Below are positions 36,031 through 42,468 of a DNA stretch of 51,379 nucleotides, in pieces; the stretch's first letter is position 1, and each line of letters begins with the position of its first letter. The notes beneath the pieces were generated by a model. That model searched no databases, was not told the DNA's origin, and worked only from the letters and a program-made list of their open reading frames with translations. Position numbers and translations under genes: made by a program. The stretch is from a virus: positions 1 through 51,379 of the IMG/VR virus record IMGVR_UViG_3300023210_000045, one strand, 5' to 3'.

Positions 36031-36405
36031 TTATACTTTCTTGTACTTCAAGTTAGTTTGTTTATAAAAATAACAGGCAGGTTCACCATAATTTTTGTGA
36101 CCTGCCCACTTTATGGAGCCTTCAATTTGATTGAGCCTCCCATATATTATACCATCTGAACAGCTCCATATAATTACGACTGTCATTCGGTTGGATAGTG
36201 TAGGCAAGAGCTTTCGTGCTGAGATAGTGAGGGGATAGGAGTCTTTTATCTCTCCTTCCCCCTCCACTATCAAAGCTGTAGCAATAAGACTTCCATTGGA
36301 ATCAAACACCTCTACTAAATCTTTCTGGTTGGGAACGGATACATAAGTTCCATCAAATATGGAGACAAATAAATCCATAGTACCACGTTTGAATTCCTCT
36401 GTCAT
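36031..36405 (-). CDS. Unknown 124-aa protein, last gene of the early operon
   Basis: Beta-rich: DLFVSIFDGTYVSVPNQKDL, VVIIWSCSDGIIYGRLNQIE; C-terminal KYKKV. Its stop is 3 bp from the stop of the 3511-aa gene on the other strand. ATG 36405 lies 3 nt past the metallophosphoesterase stop, so it is co-transcribed with it. The strand pattern allows an OB or SH3-like barrel, but no family is recognised. Confidence 0.75.
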   Translation of the reverse strand: MTEEFKRGTMDLFVSIFDGTYVSVPNQKDLVEVFDSNGSLIATALIVEGEGEIKDSYPLTISARKLLPTLSNRMTVVIIWSCSDGIIYGRLNQIEGSIKWAGHKNYGEPACYFYKQTNLKYKKV

Positions 36406-36408
36406 CTA

Positions 36409-37515
36409 TTAGAATATATGAGTTAACCTCGCAACCTGACCGTGCTCAGGGTGATGGAGGAATCCTTCAACAGCCTTAGGTGCGTGCTGATATCCATTCC
36501 TATGATGCCAACTGTCTGTAGCTGACGGACTTCTTAATGCTTCTATTGTCACACCAACTACATCTTGTGCAATCTTATGGTGCAGATGATGAGTGTAGAT
36601 ATATCTATGCTTAGTGAATGCCCAATCCTTAGGAGCTTCTTGAGCCATTAGGATAGGCAGGGTCGCATTCTTAGCTCCGTCACCGTGCGTTGTTCCAATT
36701 AATGAGTTACCATACCGAAAATACTTACGATGAGCTACAGAGGTGTCAAATGAGACATGAGGGTGTTGCCTAAACCAAGACTTAATAACGTCCGCTAAAA
36801 AAAATCCTGACATATAATCATGGTTAGAGGGATTGAACACAAAGTGTAATGGTGCGTGGGTTGCAAGCATCTCAATTACATCTACATATAACTGTTTAGC
36901 CATCATAAAATTCTCATACCACATCCCATCTGTATCCTGAGGTGTGCCTGATGTGGTTTTTCTTGAGGGTGAGTCAATGTGTAACACATCATTACCACCC
37001 ACTAAAAGAATTTGGTCTATATGAAACCCTTTAGACTTATCCAATATACCCTGAACTCCATCCAAAACTCTTTGCACTGCTATCTGCATATTGTATTCCT
37101 CTCCTGATTCCATAGCTGTGGCTAACTTACCTACATGAATATCAGCAGGGTCAATAACTAACAGGTGTGGGTTAGGTTTAGAGCTATGAAACACTTTCTT
37201 ATACTTAGGAGAATGCTCATTCATCTGAGAGATAATATCATCCTTAATATCTTCAATGTTTGTTTGGTTAGGCTTGGTGTGTATAGAAAAATGCTTTCCT
37301 TTATACCAATAATTACTTACAGTGTGAGGTTCAATGCCTAGGGCTTTACATTCATTCTCAAATGCAGAATCACTCTCACGAATCTGTGATAGTTTATTTT
37401 GCTCCTCTTCATTGAGATATGCACGGACAGTACCCCTGCCCTTTTCTTTAATCATTGTATTTTTTCCTAGTATTTGAGCCTCAATAGGCTGTAATCTCAT
37501 TCTTTTACTGCTCAT
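36409..37515 (-). CDS. Calcineurin-like metallophosphoesterase (Mre11/SbcD-type fold)
   Basis: 368 aa with the five family motifs in order: DIHVGK (D125, H127), GGND (173-176, in place of GDxxD), SNHD (230-233, as GNHD), THGDG (276-280) and THHLHH (308-313, as GHxH). The first 100 residues hold a possible HTH (ECKALGIEPHTVSNYWYKG), which suggests DNA binding. Family members are nucleases or phosphodiesterases using two metal ions. Among replication genes, a DNA end-processing role is likely, although no SbcC partner is present. It is the penultimate gene of the operon starting at 41499. Confidence 0.85.
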   Translation of the reverse strand: MSSKRMRLQPIEAQILGKNTMIKEKGRGTVRAYLNEEEQNKLSQIRESDSAFENECKALGIEPHTVSNYWYKGKHFSIHTKPNQTNIEDIKDDIISQMNEHSPKYKKVFHSSKPNPHLLVIDPADIHVGKLATAMESGEEYNMQIAVQRVLDGVQGILDKSKGFHIDQILLVGGNDVLHIDSPSRKTTSGTPQDTDGMWYENFMMAKQLYVDVIEMLATHAPLHFVFNPSNHDYMSGFFLADVIKSWFRQHPHVSFDTSVAHRKYFRYGNSLIGTTHGDGAKNATLPILMAQEAPKDWAFTKHRYIYTHHLHHKIAQDVVGVTIEALRSPSATDSWHHRNGYQHAPKAVEGFLHHPEHGQVARLTHIF

Positions 37516-37526
37516 AGTTTATAGTT

Positions 37527-37718
37527 TTATATGCGACCCATAATAGAATCGGCTAGTGTTTTGCATTTTTTAATTAACTCTTGTGCCTCCATCTTTGCCA
37601 CGGTATAATCCTTATCTACTAACGCCTCCGATATTATATCTACACTGTTGTATAAATCATTGGTCGTAAAATTAATATGGGTTAACCTACTCTTGTCTGT
37701 ACTCGGAATTTTTGTCAT
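37527..37718 (-). CDS. Unknown 63-aa helical protein
   Basis: Two amphipathic helices (LYNSVDIISEALVDKDYT and VAKMEAQELIKKCKTLADSI), ending MGRI. It lies 2 nt after the DnaA-like gene and 11 nt before the metallophosphoesterase. Size and location suggest a small partner of one of these; no family recognised. Confidence 0.65.
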   Translation of the reverse strand: MTKIPSTDKSRLTHINFTTNDLYNSVDIISEALVDKDYTVAKMEAQELIKKCKTLADSIMGRI

Positions 37719-37720
37719 AA

Positions 37721-38242
37721 TTATTTATCTATTAATCCATTAAGTATGCCGTTTGCTTTTATGTAAAAGGCTTCCTTATTCCTAGGATTAAGCTTAGAAC
37801 GAATGAGTTTAAATACATCATCAAACTCTGTCTCTTCCTTTGTTTCTTTTAATTCAGAGTAGAGTTTAGTTATTCTTTCATTATCCTGAATAACCTTATC
37901 AAGCTTTCTCTTAAGCATATCATTAAGATTATCATTGGTTCTGTTGGTATCTAAAACCAATTCATAATCTTCTTTTAATTTTACATACAAGCTATCGTAT
38001 CTATTACTAACATCTAAATCAAACTCTCTTATATACCCAAACTGTTTGATAGCCCACAAAACGGTAGCATGGTTCTTGTTCATACGCCTACCTATCTGTA
38101 CTAGACTATAGTCTAGGTCTCTCATCAGTTGATATGCAAACATTCTTGCATCAATATATTGTCTTTCTCTAGACTTAGTTAATATATTATCAATATTAAA
38201 TTCTCTTTCTACCAGTTTAATAATTAAATCTGTTTCTTTCAT
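37721..38242 (-). CDS. Orphan DnaA domain IV-like DNA-binding protein
   Basis: 173 aa. Residues 13-67 read like the C-terminal domain of DnaA: FNIDNILTKSRERQYIDARM, AYQLMRDLDYSLVQIGRRMN, and the signature NKNHATVLWA (55-64; bacterial DnaA has G-DHTTVLHA). The basic HTH that binds DnaA boxes is therefore present, while the AAA+ ATPase and domains I-II are missing; the rest is coiled coil (about 85-150). It could bind phage origin sites and recruit the helicase, or compete with host DnaA. Neighbour of nuclease, helicase and metallophosphoesterase genes. Confidence 0.78.
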   Translation of the reverse strand: MKETDLIIKLVEREFNIDNILTKSRERQYIDARMFAYQLMRDLDYSLVQIGRRMNKNHATVLWAIKQFGYIREFDLDVSNRYDSLYVKLKEDYELVLDTNRTNDNLNDMLKRKLDKVIQDNERITKLYSELKETKEETEFDDVFKLIRSKLNPRNKEAFYIKANGILNGLIDK

Positions 38243-38247
38243 TGTGT

Positions 38248-39000
38248 TTATGATATTTTATTTATAATTATTTGTTTTATTTCCATCGTTGCATCTTGTG
38301 TTGGGATGCCATTGTCGCAATAATTACCTTGAGTTACATCAAAGATAATGTTATTTCCTCCTGAAGGAACACCCTGTTTCATTTTGCGTACCACAATACC
38401 GTTGATACGATATATAACTTCATAAGGAGTTAGCTCAACCTCATACAGGTAAAAGTTTTCAGTTGGCTTAAACTTTCTGTTAGTTCTAGCATTGTTGTGG
38501 GTCATCTTCTTGCCTCTAATATTGTTATAGTCATATCCCCAATGATGAGTAACTGATACTTTATCTTTCCAAGAACCACAGTACTCCATTATATCACACT
38601 CAGGCATACCATCCTCGCCAAATAACCAGAAGGCTGACCACGCATACTTAACGTCAGGAACCTTAACAACTGCCTTGACTGTACCTATCTTTATTGTAAA
38701 GTTAGACTGCATATATGCATCTTTTATTTGGTTCTTAGGGAATGTTAATCTAATTAAACCGTCTTCAGTATAACAATTCTGCGGCTTACTTAGTGAGGTA
38801 TTCCAAGGGCGTGAAGGTCTGAAAAATGGGTCACCGTCACTGGAGTTAAAACTTTTAGTCCACCCTTTCTTCCAAGGCATATTGCCAAAGGTAATGTTCT
38901 TAGCATCAATTACAACAGAATCTTTGTCTATGTAATTTAATGTAGTATAATCAGGTATTCTGCTAAGATAAAACCTTAGCCTTTCAAAAAAATTTCTCAT
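38248..39000 (-). CDS. GH16 family glycoside hydrolase
   Basis: 250 aa. The GH16 catalytic signature ExDxxE is intact as ECDIME (residues 134-139; nucleophile E134, acid/base E139) after SAFWLFGEDGMP. Other ConA-fold features: MQSNFTIKIGTVKAVVKVPD, THHWGYDYNN and ATMEIKQIIINKI at the end. The N-terminus (MRNFFERLRFYLSRIP) is amphipathic but not a clear signal peptide. GH16 enzymes cut beta-1,3/1,4 glucans and galactans such as laminarin, agar and carrageenan. It is unusual inside a replication operon, between a zinc peptide and the DnaA-like gene. It may be released at lysis to open host capsule or algal matrix. Substrate unknown. Confidence 0.85.
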   Translation of the reverse strand: MRNFFERLRFYLSRIPDYTTLNYIDKDSVVIDAKNITFGNMPWKKGWTKSFNSSDGDPFFRPSRPWNTSLSKPQNCYTEDGLIRLTFPKNQIKDAYMQSNFTIKIGTVKAVVKVPDVKYAWSAFWLFGEDGMPECDIMEYCGSWKDKVSVTHHWGYDYNNIRGKKMTHNNARTNRKFKPTENFYLYEVELTPYEVIYRINGIVVRKMKQGVPSGGNNIIFDVTQGNYCDNGIPTQDATMEIKQIIINKIS

Positions 39001-39137
39001 AGTCTATTTTGTTTAGTGCAGACTGGACAGCTTACAAAGCTATCATCATCTGTTGTTGATATAAATTTATAATCCCTGCTCTTTGTATGACAATGGTCAC
39101 ACTCAAACCATATTTTGTGTTCAATAGTTTTCTTCAT
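38997..39137 (-). CDS. 46-aa zinc-ribbon peptide
   Basis: ATG 39137, stop overlapping the GH16 start (ATGA). It has two Cys knuckles, CDHC (residues 13-16) and CPVC (37-40), spaced as in a small zinc ribbon, and the core WFECDHCHTKSRDYKFIST. A DNA- or protein-binding accessory is plausible; many phages have such peptides near helicase genes. Translational coupling on the downstream side supports it being a real gene. Confidence 0.72.
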   Translation of the reverse strand: MKKTIEHKIWFECDHCHTKSRDYKFISTTDDDSFVSCPVCTKQNRL

Positions 39138-39139
39138 AG

Positions 39140-39385
39140 CTAATCACCTCTATATATTTCTGCTTTAATATTTAGATTGTTTAGTTCTTTTAATCTATAC
39201 TCTTGAAGCTTAGAAGCTTTACCATTCTTACGCTTGACCTCATAGAACTCAACGTCACTGTCAGGTGGTATAGCCAACACATCAGGTATTCCATTTTTGT
39301 TTGTCTTGACAAGCTTGAGAACGTAATACCCCTTAGCTTCCAGCTCTTTAATGAGTTTGCTTTGGACTTGTTGTTCAGTCTTCAT
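39140..39385 (-). CDS. VRR-NUC domain nuclease
   Basis: 81 aa. Nearly the whole protein is one VRR-NUC (PD-D/ExK) domain: N-terminal Gln/Glu helix (EQQVQSKLIKELEAKGYYVL), KNGIPDVLAI (catalytic Asp35 region) and FYEVKRKNGKASKLQEYRL (E/K pair). The family acts as structure-specific or Holliday-type nuclease; stand-alone VRR-NUC proteins beside SNF2 helicases are a standard phage pair. It overlaps the helicase gene by 11 nt. Confidence 0.9.
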   Translation of the reverse strand: MKTEQQVQSKLIKELEAKGYYVLKLVKTNKNGIPDVLAIPPDSDVEFYEVKRKNGKASKLQEYRLKELNNLNIKAEIYRGD

Positions 39386-40607
39386 TGTCTCGTTTAAAAT
39401 GTTTTAACGTGTAGTCCTTCTTTTTAGTAACTGCCTTGTATATATCCTTCTCCATACCTTTGTCAGCAAAAACCCAATAGACCTTGTTGAAAGTCCTATC
39501 TTTAGTAGTCATCCTATCTCTCGACTGCCAATAACTTGTGGCTGAGAAATCAATGTTGTAGTATACCAAGTAGTCAGCCCATCTTAATGAGATGCCTTCT
39601 CTACCTGACACAATTTGCAAGGCTATATTCTTGTCTGTAATTTCAAACTCTTTCAAGTCTGTTGTTAGCTTGTCTCCGTATACTTCCTTGAGGACTTCTA
39701 ACTCTGCCTTAAACTTATAGAATATACCTATCTTCTTACCTGCAAAGTTTTCTTTTATGAACTCTGCCTTAGAGGTGTCGGTTATCATAGAGTTGCCTGA
39801 CTCAAACTTAACTGAGCCTGAGTACAACTGATGAAGCTTCATCATCAACTTAACTGCTGTGTCTGCTAAGACAACCTCACCTGACTTACCTTCAATAATT
39901 AAATCATCTTTTAATCGCTTAACTAACTGGTAGGTAATTGGTTTCATTGGAACGTATAAGACTTCCTCCTGAATCTCAGACTCAAAGCCTGCTGCTTTCT
40001 GAGTGTAGCTTATGGTATATGGTTTCATTGCATCAAGTATTGTATCCTTTCCTCTAGAATAATCATTGATATATAAACCATTTATCTTTCTTTGCTTCAC
40101 ATCTACATAATCATGGCAGAATTTGTAGAAGTTTGTGTACTGTTTAAAAGGATTAGTGGGTATGCCATACACCTGATGATACATTTGACTGTATGATTCA
40201 GGTGTAGGCGTTCCACTCAACAAACACACAAATGAATAATTAGTTTTTAGTAAGTCTTTTAATTGCTTACTTCTCTTGCTAGGCTTAGGGAAAGCACCTA
40301 GCGTATGAGCCTCATCCAATATAATCATATCCCATTTTATCTTGGAAAGCTTATGCATAGACTCATAGTTTATAATAAATAAAGAAAAGTTGTGAGGACA
40401 TAACTTATCATAGTCATCATTGATAGAAGAGATAGCCTTCTTCTTTGTGATGAAGAGGACATTATCTACCCCTAGCTCTTGAGCTATACTTAAGGAAGTG
40501 AGGGTCTTTCCAGTCCTCACCTCCATTGATAGATACAATAAGCGATGTTGCCTAATGATTTTCAACCCTTCGTTCTTTATTTTTTCTTGATAGTCTCTTA
40601 ACTCCAT
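39375..40607 (-). CDS. SNF2-type DEAD/DEAH helicase
   Basis: 410 aa. Q-like motif LRDYQ (3-7), Walker A EVRTGKT (29-35), DEAH box MIILDEAH (94-101), motif III LSGTPTPES and C-terminal helicase motifs (IGIFYKFKAELE, VSGREGISLRWADYLVYYN, YWQSRDRMTTKDRTFNKVYW with the arginine finger). Known role: ATP-driven translocation on DNA in replication or recombination, often partnered by VRR-NUC, which follows here. Short for the SNF2 class but typical of phage versions. Confidence 0.9.
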   Translation of the reverse strand: MELRDYQEKIKNEGLKIIRQHRLLYLSMEVRTGKTLTSLSIAQELGVDNVLFITKKKAISSINDDYDKLCPHNFSLFIINYESMHKLSKIKWDMIILDEAHTLGAFPKPSKRSKQLKDLLKTNYSFVCLLSGTPTPESYSQMYHQVYGIPTNPFKQYTNFYKFCHDYVDVKQRKINGLYINDYSRGKDTILDAMKPYTISYTQKAAGFESEIQEEVLYVPMKPITYQLVKRLKDDLIIEGKSGEVVLADTAVKLMMKLHQLYSGSVKFESGNSMITDTSKAEFIKENFAGKKIGIFYKFKAELEVLKEVYGDKLTTDLKEFEITDKNIALQIVSGREGISLRWADYLVYYNIDFSATSYWQSRDRMTTKDRTFNKVYWVFADKGMEKDIYKAVTKKKDYTLKHFKRDNED

Positions 40608-40612
40608 CGGAA

Positions 40613-41074
40613 CTACTTAACCCATACATACATAGTCTGAGGTGCTACACTCTGACCTCCAAAGTATGGGAAACACTTAAAGTTTAGTACATTGCTAGGA
40701 AGATATCCAGACATGAGTATCTGTCTACCATTAACACTGAACCTCCAAACCTTGTTAGAGTACTCAATACTGAAGTCATACCATTTGTCCACATCTATAC
40801 TTGTGATTAACATCTCTCTCCTTACTCCATTCATATAGACATAACCTGATATCATTATTGAATTTCCGTTAGAACGCCACACTAATCTGCCTGAGTTCTT
40901 ATGAATCTCTGCACTAGCTATGCCTGTGAGTTTATTCCACCCACTTATATCCCCTTCCTCTAGGCATTCTTTAGAAAACTTTATACTCCCCTCTTTACTT
41001 CTACTGCTAAATGGAAATAGTCTGTTGATTGTAAAGGCGGCATAATGCCTCCCCTTTTTAATTGTGTATTTCAT
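40613..41074 (-). CDS. ConA-like lectin/glycan-binding protein
   Basis: 153 aa, all beta: GRLVWRSNGNSIMISGYVYM, DKWYDFSIEYSNKVWRFSVN, FKCFPYFGGQSVAPQTMYVW. The last pattern occurs in ConA/heparin-lyase-like sandwiches. No GH16-type ExDxxE is present, so binding rather than cutting is likely. It may cooperate with the GH16 enzyme of the same operon. It overlaps the next upstream gene by 17 nt. Confidence 0.62.
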   Translation of the reverse strand: MKYTIKKGRHYAAFTINRLFPFSSRSKEGSIKFSKECLEEGDISGWNKLTGIASAEIHKNSGRLVWRSNGNSIMISGYVYMNGVRREMLITSIDVDKWYDFSIEYSNKVWRFSVNGRQILMSGYLPSNVLNFKCFPYFGGQSVAPQTMYVWVK

Positions 41075-41291
41075 ATTCTTTTATTTTATTATTTAATTTA
41101 ATTCTAATTTCATTGTCAGATGTTGTTCTAAACCTATATACCATATGTGCCTCTTGACCCCTGCGTTTTATCTGACCCTTCGCAGGAACCTTGCGTTCCA
41201 TAACTTTAAGCATAGACTTTAATCTCTCTAGCTGTTCTGCTGGATTACGCATATCATCCCATATACTACCCACGCAGCCTCCTCGTTTCAT
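41058..41291 (-). CDS. Unknown basic 77-aa protein
   Basis: Basic and helical (NPAEQLERLKSMLKVMERKV, KGQIKRRGQEAHMVYRFRTT). The gene overlaps its upstream neighbour by 26 nt and the lectin by 17 nt, a tightly packed operon head. An internal start at residue 14 (MRNPAEQ) would remove the upstream overlap. A nucleic-acid-binding role is possible from charge alone. Confidence 0.6.
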   Translation of the reverse strand: MKRGGCVGSIWDDMRNPAEQLERLKSMLKVMERKVPAKGQIKRRGQEAHMVYRFRTTSDNEIRIKLNNKIKEYEIHN

Positions 41292-41499
41292 CAGGAGAAT
41301 ATCTTAATGTAAAAAATACACGAAGAGGTTTCTCTTTATTGTGCTGTATGTGATGTACCTTAGGTTTCTTGGCTAAGTATTTCTTAAGAAGCTTGGCTCG
41401 GTGTTCATTCAATTCATCTTGCGAATTGATTTCGTGAAGATAAGGAATATCCTTACCTTTCTCCCCATTAAAAATGGTGTGGCTTAATATTTCTATCAT
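41266..41499 (-). CDS. Unknown 77-aa protein, first gene of the 41499-36031 operon
   Basis: Mixed charged protein: DIPYLHEINSQDELNEHRAK, KKYLAKKPKVHHIQ, with C-terminal FFTLRYSPDETRRLRG. The ATG is 18 nt after the conserved promoter core at 41517, so it leads the operon with a short leader. No family recognised; early, first-gene position suggests a host-modifying or regulatory role. Confidence 0.65.
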   Translation of the reverse strand: MIEILSHTIFNGEKGKDIPYLHEINSQDELNEHRAKLLKKYLAKKPKVHHIQHNKEKPLRVFFTLRYSPDETRRLRG

Positions 41500-41516
41500 A
41501 AAATTTTATTAAGATG

Positions 41517-41543
41517 TAAAGATACAAAAAATATTAATAAGTT
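41517..41543 (-). promoter_or_regulatory. Conserved early promoter, core TATCTTTA
   Basis: Minus-strand sequence reads AACTTATTAATATTTTTTG followed by TATCTTTA (41524-41517). It differs at only three positions from the 27-nt promoter at 46978-47004. The last base of the TAnnTTTG box is A. It lies over the stop of the MazG-like gene and drives the downstream operon. Confidence 0.6.
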
Positions 41544-41995
41544 GTTGACTTATTTATACTTGAATGACAGCAGGTATCACCTTTTTTATAGGTAAATGTT
41601 GTTGTACAAAAGTCTTCAATTACCATACTATCTAACTCCTCATTACTAGGCTCACAATCATCTTCGCTATCAGGATTATAGTTTTCAAACAAGCTATGCT
41701 CCCTATCTAAGTAGGCGTATAGTATAGCCGCATAGTTAATGAGGTCTGATATAGTATCAGTTATCTTCTCATCTTCTACCTTAGCATCTTTTGTTAGTAG
41801 ATTACTTATCCTAGAAACCTTGTCCATTAATCTAACTATGATACCTTGCTCTACTGATATACCTGCGACATGAGCTGATGCCTCAAAGTTCCTGAAGAAA
41901 TTCTCAGGCTCTGATGAAGCATAGTCATTATTTTTCTTAACGAGTATTTCTAAATTACCCTCGAATAGTTTTTCTATTGCTTTTAATATTTCCAT
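41534..41995 (-). CDS. MazG/DUF1599-like NTP-pyrophosphatase or nucleotide-modification protein
   Basis: 153 aa. N-terminal KKNNDYASSEPENFFRNFEA and SVEQGIIVRLMDKVSRISNL, then VEDEKITDTISDLINYAAIL, are the hallmarks of DUF1599, an all-alpha NTP-PPase relative; the E/D residues in DEKITDTISDL would coordinate Mg2+. Members act on modified or excess nucleotides. The last 30 residues are acidic and Cys-rich and look unordered. Adjacent to a micro-membrane peptide and upstream of the next promoter. Confidence 0.8.
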   Translation of the reverse strand: MEILKAIEKLFEGNLEILVKKNNDYASSEPENFFRNFEASAHVAGISVEQGIIVRLMDKVSRISNLLTKDAKVEDEKITDTISDLINYAAILYAYLDREHSLFENYNPDSEDDCEPSNEELDSMVIEDFCTTTFTYKKGDTCCHSSINKSTTY

Positions 41996-41997
41996 GT

Positions 41998-42072
41998 TTA
42001 GTTATTTATTATTATTAATGTTATACAAACGGCTGTAATCAGCCATACAATTGCTGTCTCGGTGTTACTCAT
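41998..42072 (-). CDS. 24-aa membrane micropeptide
   Basis: MSNTE, then a single hydrophobic run AIVWLITAVCITLIIINN. It fits the gap between two genes in the same direction and would be missed by length filters. Expression is not shown; the composition is typical of phage membrane micropeptides. Confidence 0.4.
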   Translation of the reverse strand: MSNTETAIVWLITAVCITLIIINN

Positions 42073-42090
42073 TTTAAATTTAAACATAAC

Positions 42091-42468
42091 TTATTTTTTT
42101 ATTGACATTAGTTTTACATTATCCTCAAACAATATCATATCAATTATTGTATCAATGATATTTAATCTTACCTCTAAGCCTGTGAGTTTTTCATGTGGTT
42201 TAATAGGGATGTAAGCACTCAGCTCAGGAAAGAACTTTATTCCTACATCAGTTAAGCTAACCCTTATTCCAGAATCATTCAGGAGAACAGCTTTTACAGA
42301 CGTACATATGAATCTGTAATCACCATCTATCAAATGCCTTCTAGCTTTTAATAAGACTTCAATTTTTTTACGGTTATTCATCTTCATAACATTATTTATT
42401 ATGTCAGCAAAGTCAAGCCCTCTTAAAGCCTGACCTGCTAACTGGTTTACAATTTGTTTATACTCCAT
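42091..42468 (-). CDS. Unknown 125-aa protein coupled to the primase
   Basis: ATG overlaps the primase stop by one base. Helical N-terminus (YKQIVNQLAGQALRGLDFAD, IEVLLKARRHLIDGDYRF) and a mixed C-terminus (LEVRLNIIDTIIDMILFEDN). No known motif. Its tight coupling to the primase-helicase suggests a partner or loader, but this is only inference. Confidence 0.7.
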   Translation of the reverse strand: MEYKQIVNQLAGQALRGLDFADIINNVMKMNNRKKIEVLLKARRHLIDGDYRFICTSVKAVLLNDSGIRVSLTDVGIKFFPELSAYIPIKPHEKLTGLEVRLNIIDTIIDMILFEDNVKLMSIKK

